A stretch of 64,000 nucleotides of DNA from Chenopodium formosanum (GCA_024500155.1 CM044857.1:5148501-5212500), one strand, 5' to 3'. Shown: positions 1-11,486, counted from the first letter of the stretch. The notes: generated from the sequence alone by a model not told the origin. Numbers and translations: made by a program.

Positions 1-900
1 TGTCTTTACTTCTTCCAAGCAATCAATAAGAAGACTATGTTTGAATAGGAGGATGATCATGAGGCGGCCTTCTAAAAATTAAAACAACATTTGCACTCTC
101 TGTCAAGGCTGGTCAGCCCTCTGTCCAAAGAGACGCTCTACATGTACTTAGTTGTCTCAGATCATGCTCTTAGTGTCGTTCTCCTTGCTGAAAGAGATAG
201 CACCCAGCTCCCGGTCTATTTCATTAGCCATGTTCTCAGAAAAGCAGAGCTTCGGTACCCCATGGAAAAAAATTTGGCCTTGACCTTTATATGGTTGTCA
301 AGAAGTTGAAACCCTATTTCTTGGCACATCCGATAGTGATCTACACTAATCAACCGATTAAGCGGCCAATGACAACCCTGGAATCATCAGGTCGAATGCT
401 CAAATGTGCTATTGAATTACAAGGTATGGAAATCTCTTACGAACTAAGGAAGGCAATAAAGCGTCAGGCATTCACCGACTTTATTGTCGAAATGACAAGG
501 CCGGCTGCACCGAACAATACTGATCGGGTTTGGAAAGTGTATGTGGACGGGAGCTCCACTATGAACGACTGTGGTGCAGGGGTTATATATCAGTCTCCTA
601 AGGGAGATAAGTACGAGCATGCAATACGGTTCAAGTTTTAAGCCTCAAATAATGAGGCATAATATGAAGCCATGCTAGCCGGCATCTGCATGTGCAAGGC
701 GGCAGGGGCAACCAAGATTGACGCCTACTCTAATTCTCAGTTGGTCGTTAGCCAATATCATGGTGACTATGAGGCCACCCATCCGGCTATGATCAAATAT
801 TTTCAGGCGGTTAAAGCTGAGGTCGGGACAGTTGAAGAATTTCATCTAAGTCAATCGATCCGAAAACAATCAGGCGGATGCTCTGTCTAAGCTAGCATCA
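1..900 (+). pseudogene. pol fragment: RT-linked RNase H followed by a second, archaeal-type RNase H
   Basis: Positions 91-470 encode a degraded RT-associated RNase H: the stretch YLVVSDHALSVVL, then PVYFISHVLRKAE, YPMEKNLAL, HPIVIYTNQPI and ADFIVEM-type C-terminal residues (here TDFIVEMT), in two overlapping frames. Positions 520-900 encode a second RNase H: VYVDGSS carries the first catalytic Asp, and the usual NNEAEYEA motif reads NNEA-stop-YEA. The usual YSDSQLVV reads YSNSQLVV, so an active-site Asp has become Asn. The final Asp motif (NQADALSKLAS) is in a shifted frame near 860-895. In a working element these domains remove RNA from RNA/DNA hybrids during reverse transcription. This copy cannot make an active product. 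Confidence 0.85.
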
Positions 901-941
901 TCCGCCTCATGTAATATACCTCGTCAATCTTCTGGGAAGTA

Positions 942-2231
942 ATGGAAAAACGAAGCATTGTAGAAGATCACATTGGAGTACTTGACCGAACCTCTACCTC
1001 AATCGATAACATCCAGGGATATCTGCTAGATGGCACGCTGCCGGATTCAGCTCGAAAAGCAGCCGCACTGAAAAAGCATGTGGCCAACTTTGAAATTCGC
1101 AGAGGAGAGCTTCTTAAGAAAGGGTTCTTACAACCCCTCTTGAAATGCATTACCCCCGAAAAGAGGCAGGAAATTCTAGAAGATTTGCATGCGGGCTTTT
1201 GCACTTCACATATAGGCGACATATCTCTAGCAAAAAGGGCCAGACGGCAGGGCTACTTCTAGCCCACCCTTGAGAAAGACGCCATGAAATTGGTGAAAAA
1301 ATGTGATAAATTCCAAAATTCGACAAGCCTATACACCGTTCGCCCACGGATCTGACGGCTATACATAGCCCAATACCATTCGCCAAATGGGGGGTGGACA
1401 TCCTGGGTCCATATACCCCTGCATCAGGCGGACGACGGTATAGATTCGTTGCCGTGGATTATTTCACCAAATCGATGGAGGCAGTGGCGGTCAAAACATC
1501 AAGACAAAGGACGTCATCTCCTTCATATGGAAGAACATCATCACTTGGTTCGGGGTGCCTATGTCTATGGTTTTTGACAACAGTCCCTAGTTTGAGACGC
1601 CTCATCTCAAGACTTGGTTGGGAGATCAAGGGACCTCACATTGTTTTGCATCAGTCGGCCGACCCCAAGCAAACGGCCAGGTTAAAGCCTACAACAAGTT
1701 AATCTCATATGGCATAAAAAAGAAGATTAAAAGAGCTGGCGGCCTATGGGTAGATGAACTACCACACGTTCTATGGGCCATCAGAACAATAGCAAAAAGG
1801 GCAACTGGAGAAACCCCATTTCTCATGGTGTATGGCGCAAAGGCCGTCATGCCTATTGAGCACTATGAGTTGACTCTTCGAATCATGCTAAATGAAGAAG
1901 AGGCAAATTGGGAGGCCATGCGGCTAGCATTGGACTCACTCCTAGAGCGAATGGGTAATGTCGTCTTACGTCATGAGATTTATCATATGAGAATGACTAG
2001 AGCTTACAACAAGAGAGTACACAAACGGCCCCTAAAAGTTGGGGACTTTGTGTTACGGAAAATGGAGGCAGTCGGTAGGGCGAATGAGCAAGAAAATCTA
2101 ACCCCAAATTGGAAAGGTCCCTACCGAATCTATGAAGAATTAAGAGGCGGCACCTACCGTTTGGAAACACCAGACGACAGGTAGCTACCCAGAACCTGGA
2201 ATGTAGATAACTTGAAAAAGTACTACTTCTG
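942..2231 (+). pseudogene. Retrotransposon integrase, multiply mutated
   Basis: The product would join the element's cDNA into the host chromosome. An HHCC zinc-binding region is seen at 1030-1310 (LHAGFCTSHIG, then KKCDKFQ where CDKCQ is normal, so one zinc Cys is Phe). A TAG at 1261-1263 replaces the usual Trp after RRQGYF. The catalytic core starts at WGVDILGP (first Asp, near 1396) and continues through a frame change to a VFDN motif (second Asp, near 1570). The third catalytic residue, Glu in NGQVEA, is Lys here (NGQVKA, near 1680). The C-terminal GPY/F-type region ends with a TAG at 2182-2184; the original terminator is probably the TGA at 2229-2231 after PRTWNVDNLKKYYF. Confidence 0.88.
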
Positions 2232-2309
2232 AAACTTTGTAAATTTGTGATTTAACTCATTAATGAGAAATCTGCCTTCTTTCCAAATTAAGTTTATTTA
2301 TTTTAATTG

Positions 2310-2497
2310 CATTTGAGGGCACCACCTGCACAATGTGCAGATGGTCTGAACTCAACACTTTTACTGCATTCGAGGTAACCGCCTGCACATTGTGTAGACA
2401 ACCTGAATGATTAAATTTGAGAGAACCGCCTACACAATGTGCAGACGGCCCGAACTCACTTAGCATCTTAAAAATTACATCAAAAGGAACCGCCTGC
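2310..2497 (+). repeat. Short tandem repeat in the 3' noncoding part of the Tat element (continues at 6314-6395)
   Basis: A unit of about 55 bp recurs with a core close to CCGCCTGCACAATGTGCAGA. Copies are near 2320, 2375 and 2425. A fourth is split by the solo LTR (2487-2497 continuing at 6314), and a fifth is near 6355. The core contains the inverted repeat CTGCACA/TGTGCAG. Such arrays between pol and the 3' LTR are common in Tat-clade elements. Confidence 0.8.
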
Positions 2498-5400
2498 TGT
2501 AGACACCTAATTGTGTCTCTCCAAAAACCAAACCCATTGATGAATATCTTTCACGTCATTGATTATCACTACTACAAAAAGTAGAATAAGAAACGCAATA
2601 TACAAAACGGTTAGCTTAGATAAGCGTTCTCTAGGACAAAATAGAACGGTTTTCTATGACAACCGTTTTATATATGAAAGAATATAGAACGGTTCACTAG
2701 CCTAACCGTTCTCTATCCTTTTTTTCAAAAAAAATATAATTTAAATTAATTAAATTAAAAAGATAGAAAACGGTGTTACTTACAACCGTTGTGTATAGTA
2801 TGACACCTAATTATTAAAAACTACTCTGATGGTTGCCAACCGCCCTTATATCATTCCTATCATTTAATCCCTAATTATAACCTAAAGAAAAACTTAAACT
2901 CTCTCTCTTGTTTCCATTGCTATTGTCGCTTCTGCCATTTTTTATCACTAATGGTTTGTCCTCATATTAATTTCCCTCATGATAATTTTCTACCATTGTT
3001 TGATTACAAATTTTTGATCTTATTCCCATCCTCTGCTTCTTCATATTTCCCCTAATTTCTTCTTATTTTTTTGTTCCTGTTTTTCCCCTTTTCGAACTTC
3101 CAATCTATTCGAGGTGTGTGTTTTCCCTTTTGTCTATGTTTTTTTTTCATTGGATCTTCGATCAATTGTGTCCTATTTTTGGAATTTATTTTGCAAATTT
3201 GTATGTTTGTTGTGCAGATTGTTTAGATCTTGAGTTTTGTATCCAGATTAAAACTCTAGGTTTCGGATTTGGGTTGCATATCGAAATTTAATTTTTGTTT
3301 TTGTTACATATGCAGCTATGCTTCAAGCAAGATCTAGTTTAAACTACGATTTGGGATTATGAGGACTTTAATTTGGTTACGCATTCATGATATAGATCTA
3401 ATTACTCCGTATCATCCGATTGAGGTAATTTCTTCATTTATAATTGTATTTTTTCCTTCAAATTAAGAACTTAGATTTTGTAGTAGTTTTTCCTTTTCTT
3501 TTTTTATGTTGGAATTTTTTTTTATTCAAAGATAAGAATGTGCACTTATAAACTTCGTATTATGTTTGTTTTGTAGATTTACAACTGTCAAAGAAAGGGA
3601 GAAGATAAGAAAGTAGACAATTTTGAACGAAGAATGACAATTTTTTTTGTTTAATTGTTCCTCTTGATATGTTTTTTGTACTACTCTTCTTTTAATGTTG
3701 TTAGTTGTAATTGGTTTTTTTTTTTATATATAAATATTCATTTTACGTTTTAAAGTTCAAATTCAACTGTATATCTTTATTGATTTTTTTCCTTATTAAT
3801 ATTGTAAGAAATTATACGGTATTTGTACGTATAATAATTTTTATTTTTTTTTATTTTAAAAAGGAGGATTAGAGAACTGTTATCTGACCTGACCGTCCTC
3901 TTTAGTAATGTAATATAGAACGGTCAAGCATACTAACCGTTCTTTATTCCTTCTTTATTTTCTTATTTTAATAAGGGAATAGAGAACTGTTGTATCTAAT
4001 AATCGTTCTCTATAGTTGAGTATATAGAACGCCTACATGAACCGTTCTATATACTTTACACATCGTTTAGCAGAAGAACGCTCCTAAGGCGTTCTATAAA
4101 GCCTATTTTAACGGTTCTATAAACCCTTTTTTGTAGTAGTGTATCAAACAAGGTGAAATGTGAAAGAGACTTATGAATGCTTCTGTTTTAACAAAAATAT
4201 TTCTTTCTATTTTTGAAAATATTCATTTCGTACCCTATTTATGAAAAACGTGCAGTTAATTTAGTTTGTTCCATGATAAGGGTCTAATAATGGTGTAGAT
4301 GGATGGGGCTTGAAAAGACCTTTCCAACGATATATTATAAGCCCAATTCCGATGAATAATGAGGAAGTTATGGTCAAAATACTTAACTGGGATCAAAACC
4401 GGATTTTGAAATTTTGAAAAGACCTTTCCAATGATATATTATAAGCCCAATTCCGATGAATAATGAGGAGTTATGGTCAAAATACTAAATTGGGCTCAAA
4501 CCGGATTTTACCTACCACCCAATGATCATGTGGAGGGTCCAAAGAATTAATCCGATTCCTAAACTAATTAGGATTTATTAGAAGCTTCTATAAGTTTCTA
4601 AAAGATCATAATTATCCTTTTTGAAAAGATAAGATCAAAGAGTTTGAAATTGGATAAAACTTTCCTTTTTTAAAGTCCTAATTCTATTCGAAATGAAAGA
4701 CGTTTAAAGATGATCGGATATTATTTTCGTAAATCATAATTTTTATCCAAATATTAAAGGGTTGGATAGATCTTGAAATTATCTTTCCAATGATACATTA
4801 TAATATTAATTCCGAGATATAACGAAAAAAGATACGAAAGAAATACGAAACTTTATCCAAAATTGACACCCTTCCACTATTTCGGCCATATCTTTTTATC
4901 TACTAAATATTTTAATCTGATTTTAATTGGGTTGGAAATTAGACTTCAAGATATTTCCAACGACATATTATATGCCTTATTTGGACTTCTAGATCAAAAG
5001 TTATGATAAAAACAAAATACGCAAAAATCTGTCACAGCGCGCCACGACAGTTCTGTCGCGCGACGATAACTCTGTCGGGCCGCGCTGGACCTTGTTGCTC
5101 TGCGACATAACCAATTTTGTTCCAATTCGAATTCTAACTCTTTTCTATCATTTCCGGACTATTTTCTCCATAAATAAGGTAGTATTTCCCCGTTTTTAAT
5201 GACCAACAATCATCTAATTCTATTCTTTTCTCTCTTTAAGCTAGAAGCTTATTCTTTCTCCCTATTTCTAAGCCCTTCTACACCTTTTTACAAAATACAA
5301 TATTTCTCATTCACGACACTTAGACACACCTAGCAAAGTTTGATGTTGCCTTCACCCTAGACGTGAAAGTTTGATAATTTCTGAGGGTTTGGTCCCAAAT

Positions 5401-6313
5401 CTTATTTCAATTCTTTGATTAGATTTATTATTTAATATTTTCCTTGAAGTTACTAACGTGTATATTATTTTGATAGAAAAAGATACGAGGCATCGAAGTA
5501 AGTAATTTAATTATTTATTATTCTTTTGATATAGAAATCATGCTTAGATTATTTGAATTCCTAGTATCATGTTAGGATGTCTCTATTGCTTTCTAGTATC
5601 ATGCTTAGGTTGCTTCCTATTTCTTCTATCATGTTAGTATCATGTTAGGGCTAAAGCTTTGATCTTTATTGCTTAGTGACATGCTAGGATTTGTTATTAA
5701 TCTTGTTAGTATCATGCCTAGGATCTTGCTATTATTATACTTTGATGTGATTATTATGATGATGATTTGTTGTATCAATTATAATTATGTTGCTTGATAT
5801 ATTATTATTATTATTGCTTGATCACGCCCTCTCTTGCAGGATTAAAGGGAATTTGTATTTGTAATCATGCTTAATAAGATAATTAATAATCTTATTTAGG
5901 CTAATGTGATTTTAATACAAGTGATAGCCAATAATAGATTTGTTTGTGCATTGATATTCAATTAACATAGATTAAACAGGTTAAGGATTAATATATTGAT
6001 GTATGTTAGGCAGAAAGCAAGCATGAATATGAGAAGAATAAAGAAGAGGCCTATTTTTAGGGCAGGTTCAATCTCTTTTAGGTTGGATTTGTATCTTCAT
6101 CCCCGAATATCCAGTCATGGTTCCAAACCACTATGGAGTTAGCGATCTCATGGATCGTGAAGGGGTATAACCTTCACCCTGTGAACGGTTTACAAGTTCC
6201 TAAAACTTGTTGGCGACTCTTTTGCTCTAACTTCCTTCCCTTTGGACGCCAGCGTACTTAAGTGTATGACCACAGTGGGGCTCAAGTGTGGGATGCTTGA
6301 ATAATTCCCTACA
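2498..6313 (+). mobile_element. Solo LTR, copy A (TGTAGACACC family), with nested CACTA element
   Basis: Starts TGTAGACACC and ends TTCCCTACA (TG...CA), flanked by the perfect 5-bp duplication CCTGC (2493-2497 and 6314-6318). Without the nested CACTA element the LTR is about 2.24 kb. It has an internal TATA-like box (CCATAAATAAGG near 5170). The same LTR occurs at 29331, 36199 (reverse) and 44102. Copy A is about 0.35 kb longer than copy B because a segment containing TTATAAGCCCAATTCCGATG is duplicated (near 4330 and 4440). No internal region or second LTR is present, so this is a recombination product of a full element. Superfamily is uncertain; a Gypsy origin is likely from the 5-bp duplication and LTR size. 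Confidence 0.9.
2567..4141. mobile_element. Non-autonomous CACTA (En/Spm) element
   Basis: Terminal inverted repeats CACTACTACAAAAA and TTTTTGTAGTAGTG bound a 1575-bp unit. The 3-bp duplication TAT (2564-2566, 4142-4144) is diagnostic of the CACTA superfamily. Both ends carry clusters of subterminal inverted motifs related to AGAACGGTT/AACCGTTCT. No transposase coding is visible; the middle is AT-rich. Comparison with the uninterrupted LTR copies at 29331 and 44102 confirms the empty site (GATTATC followed by an AACGAAGTGAAA-like sequence). Confidence 0.92.
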
Positions 6314-6395
6314 CCTGCACAATGTGCAGTCGGCTAAATATTTATGTTTGAAGGAACCGCCTGCACAATGTGCAGACGGCCTGAACCTACGTACC

Positions 6396-7283
6396 ATTTA
6401 TAAGCTAAGTGTCAAAAACTTAGCGGCTAACTTTTCTTTTTTAAAATGAGGCCAAAGGCTGGATGTGTTCTACAAACAATAGCCCTCTGCTCCAACATGA
6501 GTACGACAACCGACGACGTCCATTCGGGCGAATTCGTCGAAGAGAGCATCTCCCATTCGGGTGGTACATTGCTCTTTAAACCAAAAACAAACGGCCCTAC
6601 CAATTATCTGGATTAAGATAACGCTCGTAGCTGTTTGACTTAATCTAATTTGAAACCTAAAACGCTTAGTTTCTCAACTGTTCTATTGCAGGCGGGAAGC
6701 AGCTACCATTTTATTTTAGAGGCTTTAATATTCATGCGGGACTGCTGAACTGCCTTAAGGCAAGGCAAGCGGCCAAATTCCATATCTCAATTATAATTTT
6801 AAGTCCAAATACTTAATAATTCATTGAGGCCTATGGCCGGATATTTCAAGCGCATACCCGTTTGTTCAGGGTGGCCGACTGTCCGCTTGGTTTGGGGCAA
6901 TCACCATAGTGATTGATTGACTTAGAAACCGATCATACTCTTCTTAAGTATCAACTATTTGTAAGTCAATCAACCCACCTTTAAAACCAAGCGAACATCC
7001 GGCCAGGGGCAAAAACATCCGGTATCACAAAAAATCGCATAGTATACAGTAAAGCTAAAACACTTAGCCTAAATCTCTATGCATGGCAAGCAAAATCTAT
7101 GGCTTTGAAAATTTTAAAGCAAAAGAAATACGATAAAAACCGATCAGATTGCCGGATGATTCAATTATAAATAAGCCGTCCATACGAACGACTGAAATTG
7201 TTAACCAGTACAACCGGCAGAAATCAGTAATTCACCCGACCCTTGATCGGTAAAAACAAGTTTACTCGGCACGTAGGCCGGAA
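6396..7283. other. Noncoding spacer of the Tat element
   Basis: This lies between the short tandem repeats and the 3' end of the antisense gene. No open frame or recognisable motif was found apart from scattered GGCCG-containing words shared with the rest of the element. Confidence 0.6.
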
Positions 7284-7800
7284 TTAAGAACACTTGGCCA
7301 TTCGACCGCAGAAAAATATACCTAAAAGCTTAAGTATCAGGAGAGAAGTTTTCATTGTTGACAGTCGTATCCTCCTGGGTGCCCTTTTGCGGCTGTTCAT
7401 CATTTTCCTTATCTTCCTTTTCTTCCTGATCGTCCCCAGACGACTACTCAGTAGTGTCGGACTCCTCAGTCGCCTCGTTCTCAGCTTGCTTGATGAGCAG
7501 GGCATTGAACTCATCGTTGGCCTCATCAAACTTGTCTTTCCAAGTTTTGAATTCGGCACCCGGCTGGAGTGATTCCAAAGTCATCCGCATGATAGAGTCA
7601 TAATCATCCATCATTTATTTGACAAGGGCCTTCTTCTCTTCCTCGTGCAACGATTTGTACTTAGTCCTGAACTGGACCTCCTGATTCTCCAGACGAGTCT
7701 TCAGCCGGCCAGCATACTCCTGAAGCTTGGTTATCCGCCCCCTCGCAGTCTCCAAGTCCTGATTAACCTGCAGGTTGGCGGTCACCTGGGAATATATCAT
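7284..7800 (-). pseudogene. Distal (C-terminal) part of the Tat antisense gene, coiled-coil and acidic tail
   Basis: Minus-strand frames give a helical heptad-like segment (NQDLETARGRITKLQEYAGR onward) at 7800-7615, then a charged, low-complexity tail at 7559-7284. C-terminal coiled coils are usual in the plant proteins annotated as putative gypsy-type transposon family, which are encoded antisense in Tat relatives. Reading frame continuity with the upstream part is broken. Function unknown. Confidence 0.55.
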
Positions 7801-8280
7801 ATCAAGTGTCAGTAGTTCATTTTGAGCAATCTCAAACTGAGCAGTGTCTAATGAGGAGGCGGCCCGAGCTTTAGCAGCCGTTACCTATTTGGACTTGTCG
7901 TTAAATGGCTTTTTAAGCCTATTTACGTGCAGCATAGCATGTATTCGACCAACATTGAGAATGGTCATTACCAAGCGGCCATATGCATTATTGAAGATGA
8001 AATATTATAAGTATCTTACCTCACAGAGAAGCGCCAAGATGGCGTCAAGGTTAAGGGAGCTGACTCCTCTTACAGACGCCTTGTCCTCAAGATCAAGCGC
8101 CCTCTAGGGGATATTCGGCCTCTAGGGGATCTCTGCACAATCAGCACTTTGTAAATAAGTTTGGCCAAAAGGTTTGGTGCCCTCGGAGGTACTAGGCACG
8201 TGTTTACTTTACCCAACAACATATGGTTAAAGATTAAATTGATTATACCTTCCTCCTCCTCTTATCTGGCGGCCTTGTTC

Positions 8281-10374
8281 CTACCCTCTACTGAGCCGAT
8301 AGCAGCCACTCTTTGATACCTTTTCGGCATCCGGCTTGCTGGAAACCCTACCAGCTATAGGGTGGGGCAGGTCATTTCCTTTCTTGGGTTTGTGGGCAAT
8401 GTGCTTCCTGGCCTTGCCAGCAACGCACACATCTCCACTTGACTTCTTCTGAAGTTTCAGGTCCAGCTGCTTGGAAGGAGAAGGTTTGGAAGAATCGCCC
8501 TGCACAAAAATATGCAAGTTAGTAGGCATGCGATACCAAGAAATCTCAACTCAAGTCAAGTTGAAAAGATTCTCACCTTGGGGGTCCCGCCTGATTGCTG
8601 CTCCTCGTTAGTTCATTTGCCCAGGAGGGACGGACGAAAATATGCTGCAGAATGTGCAGCCGGCTTCTTTGATGCTGAGAGTTTTTCCATTGCTTTGTCT
8701 GCACAAGAAAATAAGAGTTAAAAACATAAGTAAAAATCAAGTAGCGCAAAAAAATAAAAACCAAACGGCCTACTACCTCTCGGCCTCTCTTTACTAAGAT
8801 CGCAAGTGGCCAAATACGTCCCGTCAGATAGCCATTCATGACGGGGAATGTAGCTTTGGGGGGTAACCTCCTTCTCCCCCATTCTTTCATTGGTTCCAAC
8901 GGCCACAGTAAACAGGTCGCGATCTAATATTTGCTCCTGCGCCTGTCTTGAGACAAGCGGCAAGGCCTTCTTCCCAGTAAGAAGGAGAGTGTTTCGATTC
9001 CAGCTGTTGTACTTCTTGTTGCACAGGAGATTAGGGGAGGAGACTATGTAAAATTTCTTTCTCAAATCCTTCCATTTAGACTCCTTCCCCACCGCTATCA
9101 TGTAACCCTTATGGCTAGTAAGGGTGAACCATCCGACTCCGCTTGATTGGGGGGTCTTGTTGAGGTAATGCATGTGGGCGAATGCCTCAAAGATGGGGTT
9201 TACCTCCAGCATTTCACAAGCGGCAACGTAGCCCATGATGTTGACCTAAGAGTTGGGGGCTAGTTGCCAGATACCCAGTTGGTACCCATCTAAAATTCTC
9301 TCCACGGTCGGATGGAGAGGGAAGCGCAGACTAGCTTGAATGGCCGCCTCATAGCAACCAAAGCATTAGTCATCATAGCTGGCCTTCTCTAGCTAAACGA
9401 CTGTGTCAACAGCATCTGGCACCAAGAGAATAAATCCATGTCCCATGACATGTTTAGAAATGAACTTCCTAAAGTCATCAACCATTTTCTGCCGCCTGCC
9501 CTTGGGAACATGCTAATAATAGGGAGCATGCTCCAGCCAGCGCGAGGCAGACGGCTCGGCCCATCCTTCGCCCCTGTCAACTGATAGGACTCTCTTGCAG
9601 AATTTAATTTAGAACGCGCCTCCTCCGAGTTAATGGAGGCGTTGTCAGAAGATGACGATTCGGAATCATCGTTAAAGCTTTCGTCCAAGTTGAGGGCCTG
9701 CTGGCTAGTGCCAGCAGTGTCCTCCCCCATTTCCTCATCCGACACCAGATCAGCTGGCCCGCGAATTTGTTGCTCATCATCAGACTCGGAGCATGCTCCA
9801 GCCGGTGCAAGGCAGACAGCTCGGCCCATCCTTCGCCCCTGTCAACTGATAGGGATTCTCTTGCAAAATTTAATTTAGAACGCGCCTCTTCCGAGTTAAT
9901 TGAGGCGCTGTCAGAAGATGACGATTCGGAATCATGGTTAGAGCTTTCGTCCAAGTTAGGGGCCTGCTGGCTAGTGCCAGTAGTGTCTTCCCCCATTTCC
10001 TCATCCGACACCAGATCAGCCGGCTCGGGAACTTGTTGCTCATCATCAGACTCCTCCAAAATCGAGGAGCCTGGGGTGCTAGTAGCACTAGGCGGATGAT
10101 CATAAACTTCGGTAACAGGCAACCTAATGGAGCCTTCTAAATATACGGTTGAACTTTCCGAATGGTACCAGGTACCATCCACCGTATACGTCCTATTGGT
10201 TTGCTTCTTTCTGGCCATGGTGTCCTGCACAGGCACAGACACGGTCGGATTCGGAGAAGTTCTCAAAGAGGAGTCCACGAATGAGCATTCGACACTCCTA
10301 GTTCTAGATTCAGCCGTACTCGGTGACCGGCTGATCGCTAACCTAGGCCGTGCCGGGTGCGTTTGGGAAACCAC
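8281..10374 (-). pseudogene. Antisense gene of the Tat element (putative gypsy-type transposon domain, Pfam Transposase_28-like)
   Basis: Transcribed opposite to pol. An N-terminal basic start (MARKKQTNRTYTVDGTW, ATG at 10218; an in-frame upstream ATG is at 10374) is followed by an acidic Ser/Asp/Glu-rich linker that is tandemly duplicated. A globular domain follows: FGCYEAAIQASLRFPLHP near 9350 and MGYVAACEMLEVNP at 9236. Then come SGVGWFTLTSHKGYMI and WKDLRKKFYIVSS. This order matches the plant family whose members read FPL-P, then a GW-F-KG-W-FF pattern. A basic segment at 8529-8281 follows. A short intron (GTAATC...AAAAG, about 10377-10422) may lie upstream. Several frame changes and stops break it. 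The biological role of this protein is not established. Confidence 0.75.
9526..10055. repeat. Two tandem copies of a 265-bp unit in the acidic linker of the antisense gene
   Basis: The word GCATGCTCCAGCC begins at 9526 and again at 9791, giving a 265-bp period. The two units are alike over their length with scattered substitutions. 265 is not a multiple of 3, so the duplication itself shifts the reading frame; the DSESSSSD-type acidic motif therefore appears in more than one frame. Confidence 0.85.
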
Positions 10375-10597
10375 TTTTGAAAAAGAAAAGAAACAAAGAT
10401 AAAAAGATAATCAAACGATTACCTTGCGAGTGAAGCTACGAGAGCCGCTTGGAAGGTCTGGTCGTCTGCTTACAGGCGGACTAGTTGCCGAGCGTCGGAT
10501 GCTTTCACAAAAGAAGACAAGTTCTCAAAGTCAAAGATTCAAAAGATTCTCTCTGAAATTCACGCAAACGTGTGAATGCAAAGGAGAGGTCAACCCC

Positions 10598-10607
10598 TAT
10601 TTATAGA
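10598..10607 (-). promoter_or_regulatory. TATA box of the antisense gene
   Basis: On the minus strand this reads CTATAAATAGGGG, a canonical plant TATA box, about 225 bp upstream of the 10374 ATG and 380 bp upstream of the 10218 ATG. It is the only TATA-like box in the right place and overlaps the polypurine tract on the other strand. Confidence 0.65.
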
Positions 10608-10612
10608 AGGGG
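10605..10612 (+). other. Polypurine tract of the Tat element
   Basis: AGAAGGGG sits immediately before a TG that starts the 3' LTR. This is the expected primer site for plus-strand DNA synthesis. Assignment is by position and composition; no 5' LTR is available to confirm the LTR boundary. Confidence 0.6.
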
Positions 10613-11486
10613 TGAAAAATCTAGGGTAAAAACCCTAAATTCTACCCATGATAAACGATAAATATGTCGGACCAATGCTTCTTTGACAACTGTCACAAGC
10701 GCCACGTGGAATGCCACGTGACCCCTATGAGGGGCAAATGATTTGGGTATTTCTACCCCGCCACATGGCACAATGTAAGCTTGACACATGTTACTTAAGA
10801 AGGGCTCCAAATGGACCTCTCAGGGGACGACACGTGTCAAGCAGATATATCCCCATGAATTTGCGGCCTTCAAGGCCCAATTCCCGAGTTAGCCGCAAAA
10901 CGTCGCAGCCCGAATCCCTAGGTTATCAAATCCTATGTTAGGGCACACTTTTCTAGGACCATATAAATAGGGAGATTCCCCCAATTATTGGGACAAGTCT
11001 TAATCATTACTCCCTCCGTCCCAAATTACTTGCAACGTTTTGACTTTTTGGACTATTCATACATCTCTTTTGATCATCTTTTTTTGCTATTATAGGAAAG
11101 TCAATGTAGTCATGTAAGATGTTGTTGGATCTATTTTAATGTATAGTTTCTGAATATAAACTTTTTATAGCTTATATAAGTATATAATAAAAGATATTGA
11201 CGGTCAATCTTGTGCATTGACAAGTGTGTCCAGTCAAAAGGTTGCAAGTAAACCGGGACGGAGGGAGTACATCATTTATTGCTCTCGAAAACAAAGAACA
11301 TCTGATCTCGGAATCCGAGAAGATATTTACTTGCCGCAGGTTTTAACTCTGAACCCATACTAACTTAACCTTCGGAGGCGAACCTCCGAACATTCAGAGT
11401 TTCGTTGTTTTGCAGGTACCGGCGGCTTCGTTGGATCTAGTCTTGGAGTTGTAACTCTCCCGAGAGACACAAAAACACCCGAAACA
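10613..11486 (+). mobile_element. 3' LTR of the Tat element
   Basis: Begins TGAAAAATCTAGGG after the polypurine tract and appears to end CCCGAAACA. A plus-strand TATA box (TATAAATAGGGA, 10962) marks the LTR promoter. A 258-bp MITE is inserted in it, so the original LTR was about 0.6 kb. The right boundary is a best guess. Confidence 0.6.
11010..11267. mobile_element. Stowaway-like MITE
   Basis: Inverted ends CTCCCTCCGTCCCAAATTAC and the complement of GTAAACCGGGACGGAGGGAG, with TA on both sides (11008-11009, 11268-11269). Non-coding and AT-rich. It resembles Tc1/mariner-derived Stowaway MITEs. Confidence 0.9.

Larger units (their letters stand above)
1..11486 (+). mobile_element. 3' half of a Ty3/Gypsy Tat-lineage LTR retrotransposon, interrupted by nested insertions
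   Basis: The window opens inside pol. In order it shows the RT-linked RNase H, a second RNase H of archaeal type, an integrase with a C-terminal GPY-like end (NWKGPYRIYEELRGGTYRLE), a noncoding tract with short tandem repeats, an antisense extra gene, a polypurine tract and the 3' LTR. A second RNase H plus an antisense gene between pol and the LTR is characteristic of the Tat clade (Tat/Ogre/Retand/Grande relatives). The 5' LTR, gag and most of RT lie outside the window, so its own target duplication cannot be checked. The copy is dead: stops, frameshifts and lost catalytic residues occur throughout. A solo LTR at 2498-6313 splits it. Lineage is inferred from domain order. Confidence 0.85.
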
